The translations under genes were made by a program, and so were the position numbers. 64,000 bases of DNA from Ferrovibrio terrae_A (GTDB lineage Bacteria > Pseudomonadota > Alphaproteobacteria > Ferrovibrionales > Ferrovibrionaceae): positions 1 to 64,000 of the forward strand of contig NZ_CALSAN010000014.1 in the NCBI RefSeq assembly GCF_943372915.1, read 5' to 3'. Numbering within the stretch: position 1 is the first letter of the stretch; each line of letters begins with the position of its first letter. Below the pieces are notes generated by a model, which did not search any database, was not told the DNA's origin, and worked only from the letters and a program-made list of their open reading frames with translations. This document shows, piece after piece, positions 17,123-24,975 of the stretch.

Positions 17123-18421
17123 CTACTCGGCCGCCGCCGGCATGACCGGCGAGCCCGAGTGATACGCGTCGATGCGGCGTTCGATCTCGCCGCGGAAATG
17201 CCGGATCAGGCCCTGGATCGGCCACGCCGCGGCATCGCCGAGGGCGCAGATCGTGTGGCCTTCCACCTGCGTGGTGACTTCGAGCAGCATGTCGATCTCG
17301 CGGCGCTCGGCCTTGCCCTGCACGAGACGCTCCATCACGCGCCACATCCAGCCGGTGCCTTCGCGGCACGGCGTGCACTGGCCGCAGGATTCATGCTTGT
17401 AGAACTTGGACAGCCGCGCGATGGCACGCACCACATCGGTGCTCTTGTCCATCACGATCACGGCCGCGGTGCCAAGGCCCGAACGCTGGGCGCGCAGACT
17501 GTCGAAATCCATCAGCACGTCGTCGCAGATCGCCTTGGGCAGCAGCGGCACGGAAGAACCGCCCGGGATCACCGCCAGCAGATTGTCCCAGCCGCCGCGC
17601 ACGCCACCGGCATGCTTCTCGATCAGCTCTTTCAGTGGAATGCCCATCTCTTCTTCGACATTGCACGGCTTGTTCACATGGCCGGAAATGCAGAAGACCT
17701 TGGTGCCGGTGTTGTTCGGACGGCCCAGGCCGGCAAACCACTCGCCACCGCGGCGCAGGATGGTCGGCGCCACCGCGATGCTCTCGACATTGTTCACCGT
17801 GGTCGGGCAGCCCCAGACGCCCATATTGGCCGGGAATGGCGGCTTCAGGCGCGGCTGGCCCTTCTTGCCTTCCAGGCTTTCGATCAGCGCGGTTTCCTCG
17901 CCACAGATATAGGCGCCGGCGCCACGATGCACATAGACATCGAACTTGTAGCCGCTGCCGCAGGCGTTATCGCCGATCAGACCGGCCGCATAGGCCTCGT
18001 CGATGGCACCCTGCAGGTTCTCGGCCTCGCGATAGAATTCACCGCGGATGTAGATATAGGCAGCGACCGCACGCATGGCGAAGCCGGCGACCAGGCAGCC
18101 CTCGACCAGCTTGTGCGGATCGTGCCGCATCATGTCGCGGTCCTTGCACGTACCCGGCTCGCCCTCGTCGGCATTGACGACGAGATAGCTCGGACGGCCA
18201 TCGGACTGCTTGGGCATGAACGACCATTTCAGCCCGGTCGGGAAACCGGCGCCGCCGCGACCGCGCAGGGCCGACTTCTTCATCTCCTCGATGATCCAGT
18301 CCTGGCCCTTGTCGAGGATGGCCTTGGTGTTGTCCCAGTCGCCACGCTTGCGGGCAGCCTCAAGGCGCCACGACTGCTGGCCGTAGAGATTGGTAAAGAT
18401 GCGGTCTTTATCCTGAAGCAT
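17123..18421 (-). CDS. nuoF: NADH-quinone oxidoreductase subunit F (NADH- and FMN-binding)
   Basis: Site of NADH oxidation. The 432-residue protein has the NADH/FMN glycine-rich segment ALRGRGGAGFPTGLKW, a second FMN-site block with VVNADEGEPGTCKDR, and the N3 cluster ligands in ESCGQCTPCREGTGWM plus the downstream Cys in HTICALGDAAAWP. The start MLQDKDRIFTNLYG is 14 bases after nuoE. Confidence 0.98.
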   Translation of the reverse strand: MLQDKDRIFTNLYGQQSWRLEAARKRGDWDNTKAILDKGQDWIIEEMKKSALRGRGGAGFPTGLKWSFMPKQSDGRPSYLVVNADEGEPGTCKDRDMMRHDPHKLVEGCLVAGFAMRAVAAYIYIRGEFYREAENLQGAIDEAYAAGLIGDNACGSGYKFDVYVHRGAGAYICGEETALIESLEGKKGQPRLKPPFPANMGVWGCPTTVNNVESIAVAPTILRRGGEWFAGLGRPNNTGTKVFCISGHVNKPCNVEEEMGIPLKELIEKHAGGVRGGWDNLLAVIPGGSSVPLLPKAICDDVLMDFDSLRAQRSGLGTAAVIVMDKSTDVVRAIARLSKFYKHESCGQCTPCREGTGWMWRVMERLVQGKAERREIDMLLEVTTQVEGHTICALGDAAAWPIQGLIRHFRGEIERRIDAYHSGSPVMPAAAE

Positions 18422-18435
18422 GATCCGGCTCCGCC

Positions 18436-19074
18436 TCAGTCGTCATTCCCGCCGGCGGCACCGGCAGGATTGAAGGTGGTCAGGGTGGTGGCGCCGCCAT
18501 GCGGCTCCGACGAAAGCCGGCCGCTCTGCGGGCCGGGCTTCGGTGTCTCGCCGCGCTTCAGCGCCTCGAGAATCTTGCCGGTGCTTTCCTCGGTGAGATC
18601 CTCGTAGAAATCGTCGCCCAGCTGCAGCATCGGCGCATTCACGCAGGCGCCGAGGCATTCCACCTCGATCACGGTGAACTGGCCATCGGCCGAGGTCTCG
18701 CCCGGATTGAGGCCAAGATGCTTCTTGCAGGCGCTCACCACCTTGTCCGAGCCGGCGAGCCAGCAGGGCGTGGTGGTGCAGACCTGGATGAAGTGTTTTC
18801 CCACCGGCGCGAGATTGTACATCGTGTAGAAGCTGGCGACTTCCAGCACGCGGATCGGCGCCATGCCCAGCATCTCGGCGATATGACGGATAGCCGCCTG
18901 CGGCACCCAGTTGTCATGCTGGCGCTGCGCGATATCCAGCAACGGCATCACCGCGCTCTGCTGGCGGCCGGCCGGGTACTTGGCGATATGCTTCTTCGCC
19001 AGTTCCAGATTCTCCGCCGTGAAGGCGAAGCTGGCCGGCTGCTGCTCGGGCGGTGCGATATGGACGCCACTCAT
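18436..19074 (-). CDS. nuoE: NADH-quinone oxidoreductase subunit E
   Basis: Thioredoxin-like subunit carrying the [2Fe-2S] cluster N1a. The four ligands are in CTTTPCWLAG and CLGACVNAP. At 212 residues it is longer than the E. coli subunit because of a polar C-terminal tail of about 40 residues (from EALKRGETPKPGPQ), common in alphaproteobacteria. The ATG overlaps the nuoD stop as ATGA (19071-19074). Confidence 0.97.
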   Translation of the reverse strand: MSGVHIAPPEQQPASFAFTAENLELAKKHIAKYPAGRQQSAVMPLLDIAQRQHDNWVPQAAIRHIAEMLGMAPIRVLEVASFYTMYNLAPVGKHFIQVCTTTPCWLAGSDKVVSACKKHLGLNPGETSADGQFTVIEVECLGACVNAPMLQLGDDFYEDLTEESTGKILEALKRGETPKPGPQSGRLSSEPHGGATTLTTFNPAGAAGGNDD

Positions 19075-20249
19075 CGGTCGATCTCTCCGAACACGATATC
19101 CATGTTGCCGACGATGGAGACGGCATCGGCCAGCATGTAGCCCTTCGACAGGAAGTCGGTGGCCTGCAGATGCGGGAAGCCCGGGGCGCGGATGCGGCAG
19201 CGATACGGCTTGTTCGAGCCGTCCGACACCAGATACACGCCGAACTCGCCCTTCGGCGCCTCGACGGCGGCATAAGCCTCGCCCTCGGGCACATGATAGC
19301 CTTCGGTGTAGAGCTTGAAGTGGTGGATCAGCGCTTCCATCGAGCGCTTCATCTCGCCACGCTTGGGCGGCACCACCTTGCGATCATCAGACGCAATCGG
19401 GCCGGTCGGCATATTGGCGACCACCTGCTCGATGATGCGCGCGCTCTGGCGCATTTCCTCGATGCGGCAGAGATAACGGTCGAAGCAGTCGCCGTTCTTG
19501 CCGACGGGAATGTCGAAGTCATATTTCTCGTAGCCATCATAGGGCTGCGACTTGCGCAGATCCCAGGCGACGCCCGAGCCGCGCAGCATGACGCCGGAGA
19601 AGCTCCAGTCCATCGCATCCTTGGCATCGATCACGCCGATATCGACATTGCGCTGGCGATAGATGCGGTTCTCGGTCAGCAGGCCTTCAATGTCGTCGAT
19701 CACCTTCAGCATGCGCGGCAGGTAATTGACGATGGCCTCGTCCATGCCCTTGGGCATGTCCTGATGCACGCCGCCGGGACGGAAATACGCCGCGTGCATG
19801 CGGGCGCCGGATACGCCCTCGTAGAATTCCATCAGCTTCTCGCGCTCCTCGAAGCCCCAGAGCGCCGGCGTCATGGCGCCGCAATCGAGAGCATGAGTGG
19901 TCACGTTCAGCAGATGATTGAGCAGACGGCCGATCTCGGCGAACAGCACGCGCACCGCCTGGCCGCGCGCCGGCACTTCCAGGCCGAGCAGACGCTCGGT
20001 GGCCAGCGCGAAGGCATGCTCCTGGTTCATCGGCGCGACATAATCGAGGCGGTCGAAATACGGCACCGCCTGCAGATAGGTCTTGTGCTCGATCAGCTTC
20101 TCGGTGCCGCGATGCAGCAGGCCGATATGCGGATCGCAGCGTTCGACGATCTCGCCGTCGAGTTCCATCACCAGGCGCAGCACGCCATGGGCCGCCGGAT
20201 GCTGCGGCCCGAAGTTGACCATGTAGTTGGCGATTGTGACTTCGGCCAT
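19071..20249 (-). CDS. nuoD: NADH-quinone oxidoreductase subunit D
   Basis: 49-kDa-type subunit forming the quinone site, 392 residues, related to the large subunit of NiFe hydrogenases but without the nickel-binding cysteines. Conserved blocks are NFGPQHPAAHGVLRLV near the start (quinone-binding His) and the C-terminal DIVFGEIDR. It starts 1 base after the nuoC stop and is separate from nuoC, unlike the E. coli nuoCD fusion. Confidence 0.98.
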   Translation of the reverse strand: MAEVTIANYMVNFGPQHPAAHGVLRLVMELDGEIVERCDPHIGLLHRGTEKLIEHKTYLQAVPYFDRLDYVAPMNQEHAFALATERLLGLEVPARGQAVRVLFAEIGRLLNHLLNVTTHALDCGAMTPALWGFEEREKLMEFYEGVSGARMHAAYFRPGGVHQDMPKGMDEAIVNYLPRMLKVIDDIEGLLTENRIYRQRNVDIGVIDAKDAMDWSFSGVMLRGSGVAWDLRKSQPYDGYEKYDFDIPVGKNGDCFDRYLCRIEEMRQSARIIEQVVANMPTGPIASDDRKVVPPKRGEMKRSMEALIHHFKLYTEGYHVPEGEAYAAVEAPKGEFGVYLVSDGSNKPYRCRIRAPGFPHLQATDFLSKGYMLADAVSIVGNMDIVFGEIDR

Positions 20250-20250
20250 G

Positions 20251-20889
20251 TTACTTCTGCCCCTCGGCCTTTTCGTCGCCCGGCAGCACGTATTTCGCGC
20301 CTTCCCACGGGCTCATGAAATCGAAGCGGCGGAATTCCTGGGTCAGCTGCACGGGCTCGTACACCACGCGCTTCTGCGCCTCGTCGTAGCGCACTTCGAC
20401 ATAGCCGGTGAGCGGGAAATCCTTGCGCAGCGGATGCCCTTCGAAACCGTAATCCGACAGGATGCGGCGCAGGTCGGGATGGCCGGCGAACATCACGCCA
20501 TACATGTCCCAGGTCTCGCGCTCGAACCAGTTGGCGGCGGAATAGACACCAACGGCGGACGGCACCGGCGTCTCTTCGTCGGTCTGCGCCTTGATGCGGA
20601 TGCGCTGGTTCAGCTTCATGCTGAGCAGGTGATAGACGACATCGAAACGCTTGGCCCGCTCCGGCCAGTCGAGGCCGGTGAGATCGACCAGCTCGGTGAA
20701 CTGGCAGTTGCCGTCATCGCGCAGGAAAGTGAGCACCTTCACGATACGCTCGGCCGGCACCTGGATGGTCAGCTCGCCCAGGGCGATGCTGCTCTCCAGC
20801 AGATCGGCGCCGAGGCCGGCTGAGAGGTGGTCGGCCAGGTCGCGCAGCGCCTGTTCCTGTTCGCGCAAGATTGCCTTGCTGTCGGTCAT
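20251..20889 (-). CDS. nuoC: NADH-quinone oxidoreductase subunit C
   Basis: 30-kDa-type subunit of the connecting arm, 212 residues. The ATG at 20889 (MTDSKAILREQEQ) is chosen because the upstream in-frame sequence lies inside nuoB in another frame. The family signature ERETWDMYGVMFAGHPDLRR and GHPLRKDFPLTGYVEVRYD are both present. It begins 10 bases after nuoB. Confidence 0.98.
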   Translation of the reverse strand: MTDSKAILREQEQALRDLADHLSAGLGADLLESSIALGELTIQVPAERIVKVLTFLRDDGNCQFTELVDLTGLDWPERAKRFDVVYHLLSMKLNQRIRIKAQTDEETPVPSAVGVYSAANWFERETWDMYGVMFAGHPDLRRILSDYGFEGHPLRKDFPLTGYVEVRYDEAQKRVVYEPVQLTQEFRRFDFMSPWEGAKYVLPGDEKAEGQK

Positions 20890-20899
20890 GTCGCGTCCC

Positions 20900-21457
20900 T
20901 CAGCGGGCAATCGTGCCGGTACGCCAGATCTTCTTCTGCAGCTGCAGAAGACCGTAGACCAGCGCTTCGGCGGTCGGCGGGCAACCGGGGACATAAACGT
21001 CGACCGGCACGATGCGGTCGCAACCGCGCACCACCGAATAGGAATAGTGATAATAGCCGCCGCCATTGGCGCAGCTGCCCATCGAGATCACATAGCGCGG
21101 CTCGGCCATCTGGTCGTAGAGCTTGCGCAGGGCCGGCGCCATCTTGTTGGTCAGGGTGCCGGCGACGATCATCACATCCGACTGGCGGGGCGAGGCCCGC
21201 GGCATCGAGCCGAAGCGGTCGAGATCGTAGCGCGCCATATAGGCATGGATCATCTCGACGCCGCAGCAGGCCAGACCGAAGGTCATCGGCCAGAGCGAGC
21301 CGGTGCGGGCCCAGTTGGCCAGCTTGTCGAGCGAGGAAATCACCACGCCCTTGTCGGCCAGTTCATCGGACAGATCCTTGTAGAAGCTGTCCTGGTCCGA
21401 CCCCAACTGCAGGGCGGTATCGGTTTTCGGGGCGGTCGTCTGCATGGCGTTGCTCAT
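20900..21457 (-). CDS. nuoB: NADH-quinone oxidoreductase subunit B (cluster N2)
   Basis: Carries the terminal [4Fe-4S] cluster N2 that reduces quinone. The 185-residue protein has the tandem-cysteine motif FGLACCGVEM, then GSCANGGGYYH and VPGCPPTAEAL. The ATG at 21457 overlaps the nuoA stop as ATGA (21454-21457), which fixes the start; an upstream in-frame ATG at 21484 lies inside nuoA. Confidence 0.98.
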   Translation of the reverse strand: MSNAMQTTAPKTDTALQLGSDQDSFYKDLSDELADKGVVISSLDKLANWARTGSLWPMTFGLACCGVEMIHAYMARYDLDRFGSMPRASPRQSDVMIVAGTLTNKMAPALRKLYDQMAEPRYVISMGSCANGGGYYHYSYSVVRGCDRIVPVDVYVPGCPPTAEALVYGLLQLQKKIWRTGTIAR

Positions 21458-21825
21458 TCCCACTCCAGCGCCCCCTTCTTCCATTCGTAGATGAAGCCGA
21501 TGGTGAGGATTCCGAGGAAGACCATCATCGACCAGAAGCCATAAACGCCGATCTCGCCCAGGCTGATCGCCCAGGGGAACAGGAAGGCCACTTCCAGGTC
21601 GAAGATGATGAAAAGAATGGCGACGAGGTAGAAGCGCACATCGAACTGCTTGCGCGAGTCACCGAAGGGCTCAAAGCCGCACTCGTAAGTGGAATTCTTC
21701 TCGGGGTCCGGCGCGCGCTTGGCTGCCACAAAGGGCAGCAGGGCCAGAATCACGGCCAGCGCGATGGCCAGGCCAAGGAAAAGCAGGATCGGCAGATATT
21801 CCCGTAGCAGGGCGTCCACGGTCAT
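21454..21825 (-). CDS. nuoA: NADH-quinone oxidoreductase subunit A
   Basis: First gene of the complex I operon, 123 residues, three membrane helices. Conserved loop: KNSTYECGFEPFGDSRKQFD with the invariant Cys; second helix FDLEVAFLFPWAISL. The ATG at 21825 is set by GGAGGGGA immediately upstream and by family length; a longer frame to 21960 would add an Arg-rich, non-family extension. A promoter is visible at 21884-21912. Confidence 0.97.
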   Translation of the reverse strand: MTVDALLREYLPILLFLGLAIALAVILALLPFVAAKRAPDPEKNSTYECGFEPFGDSRKQFDVRFYLVAILFIIFDLEVAFLFPWAISLGEIGVYGFWSMMVFLGILTIGFIYEWKKGALEWE

Positions 21826-21883
21826 TCCCCTCCGAAAAAAGCGTTCTGCCCGGGCCGGTCCCACCCCACCCGAGTTCCGGGCT

Positions 21884-21912
21884 GTTCTAGCCGGTTCCGT
21901 GCCGCGCCGCAA
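21884..21912 (-). promoter_or_regulatory. Probable nuoA operon promoter
   Basis: On the minus strand TTGCGG and TAGAAC are separated by exactly 17 bases, about 60 bases upstream of the nuoA start. The spacing is ideal for a housekeeping sigma factor and the hexamers match at several positions. Inferred from pattern only. Confidence 0.5.
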
Positions 21913-21922
21913 CACGTGCCCG

Positions 21923-21968
21923 TGCGGCAAAAAAGCCGCAAGTGGCCGGCCAAAAACCAATTTTCGGC
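21923..21968. repeat. Two adjacent small inverted repeats upstream of nuoA
   Basis: Bases 21923-21940 form TGCGGC, six A, GCCGCA (perfect 6-base arms), and 21949-21968 form an 8-base stem with one G-T pair and a four-base loop. They lie between tRNA-Asp and the nuoA promoter. Neither ends in a T-run on the minus strand, so they may be regulatory-protein sites or weak 3' structures of the tRNA transcript. The rest of the 21826-22093 gap shows no gene. Confidence 0.35.
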
Positions 21969-22093
21969 TTTTTGAGAATCACTCGCGAGAGGGTTTTGCG
22001 GCGAATCGCTCCGTGTACGAAGGCACGGATTCGGGCGACCCGGACAGGCAGGCACAGCGATCGGATTTTCAGGAAAGGTGCCCGCGGGGAAAA

Positions 22094-22170
<77 letters not shown>

Positions 22171-22182
22171 GCGGCGGCAGGC

Positions 22183-22211
22183 GGTTTACCCTTCGCCACC
22201 CCCGATGTCAA
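22183..22211 (-). promoter_or_regulatory. Promoter of tRNA-Asp
   Basis: On the minus strand a consensus TTGACA (22211-22206) is followed after 17 bases by TAAACC (22188-22183), placing transcription start about 6 bases before the mature tRNA. The -35 box directly abuts the rpoH terminator-like hairpin. Confidence 0.65.
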
Positions 22212-22243
22212 GCAGGCGTGGCCGATATTCCGGCCACGCCTGC
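22212..22243 (-). terminator. Terminator-like hairpin after rpoH
   Basis: Perfect 13-base stem GCAGGCGTGGCCG/CGGCCACGCCTGC with a six-base loop, 31 bases after the rpoH stop. The T-run is poor (TTGAC), so it may act with Rho or as a 3'-stabilising structure. Confidence 0.6.
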
Positions 22244-22274
22244 AAACACTTGCAACCCTAGTGCCTGCCTAAAT

Positions 22275-23201
22275 TCAGGCGGGCGCCAAATGGCTCATAT
22301 CGTCCAGCATCGGGGCCAGCTTCTCGCCGGCCAGCTTGGCCTTGCGGTGCACGGCATTCTGCAGCTTGCGGAAGGCCTTGGTCTCGATCTGGCGCACGCG
22401 TTCCTTGGTGACGCCGAGCTTGCCGCCCAGTTCTTCCAGGGTGGCCTTCTCGTCGGTCAGCATGCGTTCGACGATGATCATCTGCTCGCGCGCATTCAGC
22501 TCCTTGAGCGATTCCGTCAGCCATTCCCGCCGCAAACCGCCATCCATCTTGGTGGTGACGATTTCCTCAGGGTTAGGGCCCGGATCGACCAGGAAGTCCT
22601 GGAAGGCGTCGCCGCCCTCCTCGCCGCCCACGGTCTCGTTCAACGAATGGTCGCGGGCCGACAGGCGCTCGGCCATGTTGGTCACGTCCTTCGGCGACAC
22701 CTTGAGCGCCGTGGCGATTTCATCGCGGGTGGCATTGTCCAGCGTCAGCGTGCCGCCGCCAGCCCGCTCCAGCTTGGCACGCAGCCAGCGCAGATTGAAA
22801 AACAGCGCCTTCTGGCCGGCCGAGGTGCCGGAGCGCACGATCGACCAGTTGCGCAACACATATTCCTGGATCGACGAGCGGATCCACCAGGACGCATAGG
22901 TGGAAAAGCGCACGCCGCGCTCGGGGTCGAAACGGTTCACCGCCAGCATCAGGCCGATATTGCCTTCCTGGATCAGGTCGGGCATCGCCAGGCCGTAATT
23001 GCGGAAACGGGTCGAGGTGGCGACCACCAGGCGCAGATAGGCCGTTACCAGCTTCTGCATTGCCTTTTGATCTCCATCAACGCGCCAGCGACGGGCGAGG
23101 TGTAATTCCTCTTCCTCTGTCAGCATGGCTTTGGTCATGACGGTGGACAGGTAGCGCCGGTCGGCGGTGTCCAGGGTCCGGGGAGCTGATGCGATGGCCA
23201 T
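22275..23201 (-). CDS. rpoH: RNA polymerase sigma-32 factor (heat shock)
   Basis: Alternative sigma factor for heat-shock and proteostasis genes. The 308-residue protein has region 2 (LIQEGNIGLMLAVNRFDPER, FSTYASWWIRSSIQEYVLRN), the RpoH-box-like QKALFFNLRWLRAKL, and region 4 helix-turn-helix (LEELGGKLGVTKERVRQIE). The ATG at 23201 is fixed by GGAGG eight bases upstream; the in-frame ATG at 23216 overlaps that ribosome-binding site. It is divergent from a MarR regulator whose candidate operator lies in the shared 156-base gap. Confidence 0.97.
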   Translation of the reverse strand: MAIASAPRTLDTADRRYLSTVMTKAMLTEEEELHLARRWRVDGDQKAMQKLVTAYLRLVVATSTRFRNYGLAMPDLIQEGNIGLMLAVNRFDPERGVRFSTYASWWIRSSIQEYVLRNWSIVRSGTSAGQKALFFNLRWLRAKLERAGGGTLTLDNATRDEIATALKVSPKDVTNMAERLSARDHSLNETVGGEEGGDAFQDFLVDPGPNPEEIVTTKMDGGLRREWLTESLKELNAREQMIIVERMLTDEKATLEELGGKLGVTKERVRQIETKAFRKLQNAVHRKAKLAGEKLAPMLDDMSHLAPA

Positions 23202-23270
23202 TTGTATGTCCTCCATCGACTTTCGCCCGGTCCTGCACTAGGTTCCTCAGACTGCTGGCTGGGCGAAGCG

Positions 23271-23304
23271 TTGTTAGTATCGTGTCGATACAATCAAACG
23301 ATAC
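23271..23304. promoter_or_regulatory. Candidate MarR operator between rpoH and marR
   Basis: A perfect dyad GTATCG-TGT-CGATAC (23277-23291) extends to a 27-base imperfect palindrome with TTG/CAA ends (23271-23297). A third CGATAC half-site follows at 23299-23304, 13 bases from the second. This is the usual form of a MarR-family autoregulatory site. The marR start is 54 bases away and the rpoH start 70 bases. Confidence 0.6.
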
Positions 23305-23357
23305 GCCTCACCTTGCTCCACCGGCAAGGGGTATTAGCGAGTCGAAACAAAACTGTG

Positions 23358-23996
23358 ATGCCGATCACCGATCCCCTTCACGCCCTGGCCGAAACAACCG
23401 GCATAGGCCCCGGCCAAAGCGAAAAAACCGCGCTGGCGCAAAGGGTTATCATCCTGCTTGATCGCCTCGGGCGGCTGACGCGCGAGCTGCAGTTCGCCAA
23501 TGGCCTGAACCCCGCCCAATGGGAAGCCTTGCGCTTTATCGCCCAGGCCAACAAGTATTCCCGCTCCCCCACCGCACTGGCCGACTATCTCGGCGCCACC
23601 AAGGGGACCGTCTCCCAGACCCTGATTGCCCTCGAATCCAAGGGCCTGATCACCCGCTGCAAGAAAACTGAGGACCGCCGCCAGGTCGATCTCTGCCTCA
23701 CCGAGGCCGGCCAGGCCATGCTGGCCAAGGATCCGATGCAGACGCTGGAACAGGCGACGCTGGAAATCGCCGACGAGCTTGGCATCCAGATGGTGAAGGG
23801 CCTGACCCGCCTGCTGCACGACCTGCAAAGCCGCAACCAGATCAACGAATTCGGCGTCTGCCAGGACTGCTCGCTGTTCTGCGTGAACAGCCAGTCCGTG
23901 ACCGACCTGACCGGCGGCACCTGCGGCAATACCGGCGAAGCGGTCGATACCGCCGAAAAAACCAAGATCTGCATCAACTACAAGACCACCAATTAG
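23358..23996 (+). CDS. MarR family winged-helix regulator with C-terminal cysteine motif
   Basis: Dimeric transcriptional regulator of 212 residues. The winged helix spans about residues 30-135, with the recognition region RSPTALADYLGATKGTVSQT and a wing at KKTEDRRQVDLCLTEAG. A C-terminal tail carries CQDCSLFC, then CGNTGEA and finally KICINY; a CxxC plus two distal cysteines could bind metal, bind an iron-sulfur cluster or sense redox. Similar Cys tails occur in some MarR proteins, but the ligand is unknown. The ATG at 23358 is chosen by family length. It is divergent from rpoH. Confidence 0.85.
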   Translation: MPITDPLHALAETTGIGPGQSEKTALAQRVIILLDRLGRLTRELQFANGLNPAQWEALRFIAQANKYSRSPTALADYLGATKGTVSQTLIALESKGLITRCKKTEDRRQVDLCLTEAGQAMLAKDPMQTLEQATLEIADELGIQMVKGLTRLLHDLQSRNQINEFGVCQDCSLFCVNSQSVTDLTGGTCGNTGEAVDTAEKTKICINYKTTN

Positions 23997-24022
23997 GCGG
24001 TCCTGCCGTTGCCGGCCGCCGT

Positions 24023-24035
24023 TGACGTAACGTCA
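24023..24035. repeat. 13-base palindrome upstream of moxR gene
   Basis: TGACGT-A-ACGTCA is a perfect 6+1+6 palindrome 76 bases before the MoxR ATPase start. It resembles MerR-type sites with ACGT arms but no -35/-10 pair at MerR spacing was found around it. Confidence 0.3.
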
Positions 24036-24110
24036 CGGCTTGCGAAGCGCGGGGTGGCGACCTAGCGTCTTCCCCATCCGCAGTCCTTTGCAGAATCCGG
24101 GAAGCCCGCA

Positions 24111-24956
24111 ATGAAGTTCACTGGTACCGAGTCCTATGTCGCCACCAACGACCTCAAGGTGGCGGTGAATGCCGCCATCACGCTGGAGCGGCCATTGCTG
24201 GTGAAGGGCGAGCCGGGCACCGGCAAGACCGTGCTGGCCATCGAGATCGCCAAGGCGCTGAACGCCCCGCTCCTCACCTGGCATGTGAAGTCGACCACCA
24301 AGGCGCAGCAGGGCCTGTATGAATACGACGCCGTGTCGCGCCTGCGCGACAGCCAGCTGGGCGACGAGCGCGTCAAGGACATCCGCAACTACATCAAGAA
24401 AGGCAAGCTGTGGGATGCCTTCACGGCGCCGCAGCGGCCGGTGCTGCTGATCGACGAAATCGACAAGGCCGATATCGAATTCCCCAACGACCTGCTGCTC
24501 GAACTCGATCGCATGGAATTCTTTGTCTACGAGACGAACGAGACGGTGAAGGCGACCGTGCGCCCGATCATGATCATCACCTCGAACAACGAAAAGGAAC
24601 TGCCCGACGCCTTCCTGCGCCGCTGCTTCTTCCACTACATCCGCTTCCCCGAGCGCGAGACGATGGAAGAGATCATCGAGGTGCATTATCCCGGCGTGCA
24701 GAAGAACCTGGTGCGCGATGCGCTGAATGTGTTCTACGACATCCGCGAGACGCCCGGCCTGAAGAAAAAGCCCTCCACCTCGGAGCTGCTCGACTGGCTC
24801 AAGCTGCTGATGGCCGAAGACCTGCCGGCCGATGCGCTGCGCACCAAGGACCAGGGCAAGCTGATCCCGCCGCTGGCCGGCGCACTGTTGAAGAACGAGC
24901 AGGATGTGCATCTGTTCGAACGACTGGCCTTCATTGCCCGCCGTGAACGGAACTAA
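24111..24956 (+). CDS. MoxR family AAA+ ATPase
   Basis: Chaperone-like ATPase of 281 residues, usually acting with a von Willebrand factor A protein to mature or insert metal centres into partner enzymes. Walker A is GEPGTGKT (about residues 33-40), Walker B VLLIDEIDKAD, sensor 1 IITSNNEKELPDAFLRR with the arginine finger. The VWA partner starts 19 bases downstream. No obvious client enzyme (such as CO dehydrogenase) is in the window. Confidence 0.93.
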   Translation: MKFTGTESYVATNDLKVAVNAAITLERPLLVKGEPGTGKTVLAIEIAKALNAPLLTWHVKSTTKAQQGLYEYDAVSRLRDSQLGDERVKDIRNYIKKGKLWDAFTAPQRPVLLIDEIDKADIEFPNDLLLELDRMEFFVYETNETVKATVRPIMIITSNNEKELPDAFLRRCFFHYIRFPERETMEEIIEVHYPGVQKNLVRDALNVFYDIRETPGLKKKPSTSELLDWLKLLMAEDLPADALRTKDQGKLIPPLAGALLKNEQDVHLFERLAFIARRERN

Positions 24957-24975
24957 GCCTTAAAAAGAGGCCGCC

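Noticed and set aside
15044..18607. An open frame of nearly 1200 codons on the plus strand, antisense to nuoE, nuoF and nuoG
   Set aside because: Composition is His/Gln/Arg/Asp/Gly-rich as expected for the complement of GC-rich genes; no domains, and the minus-strand nuo genes are certain.
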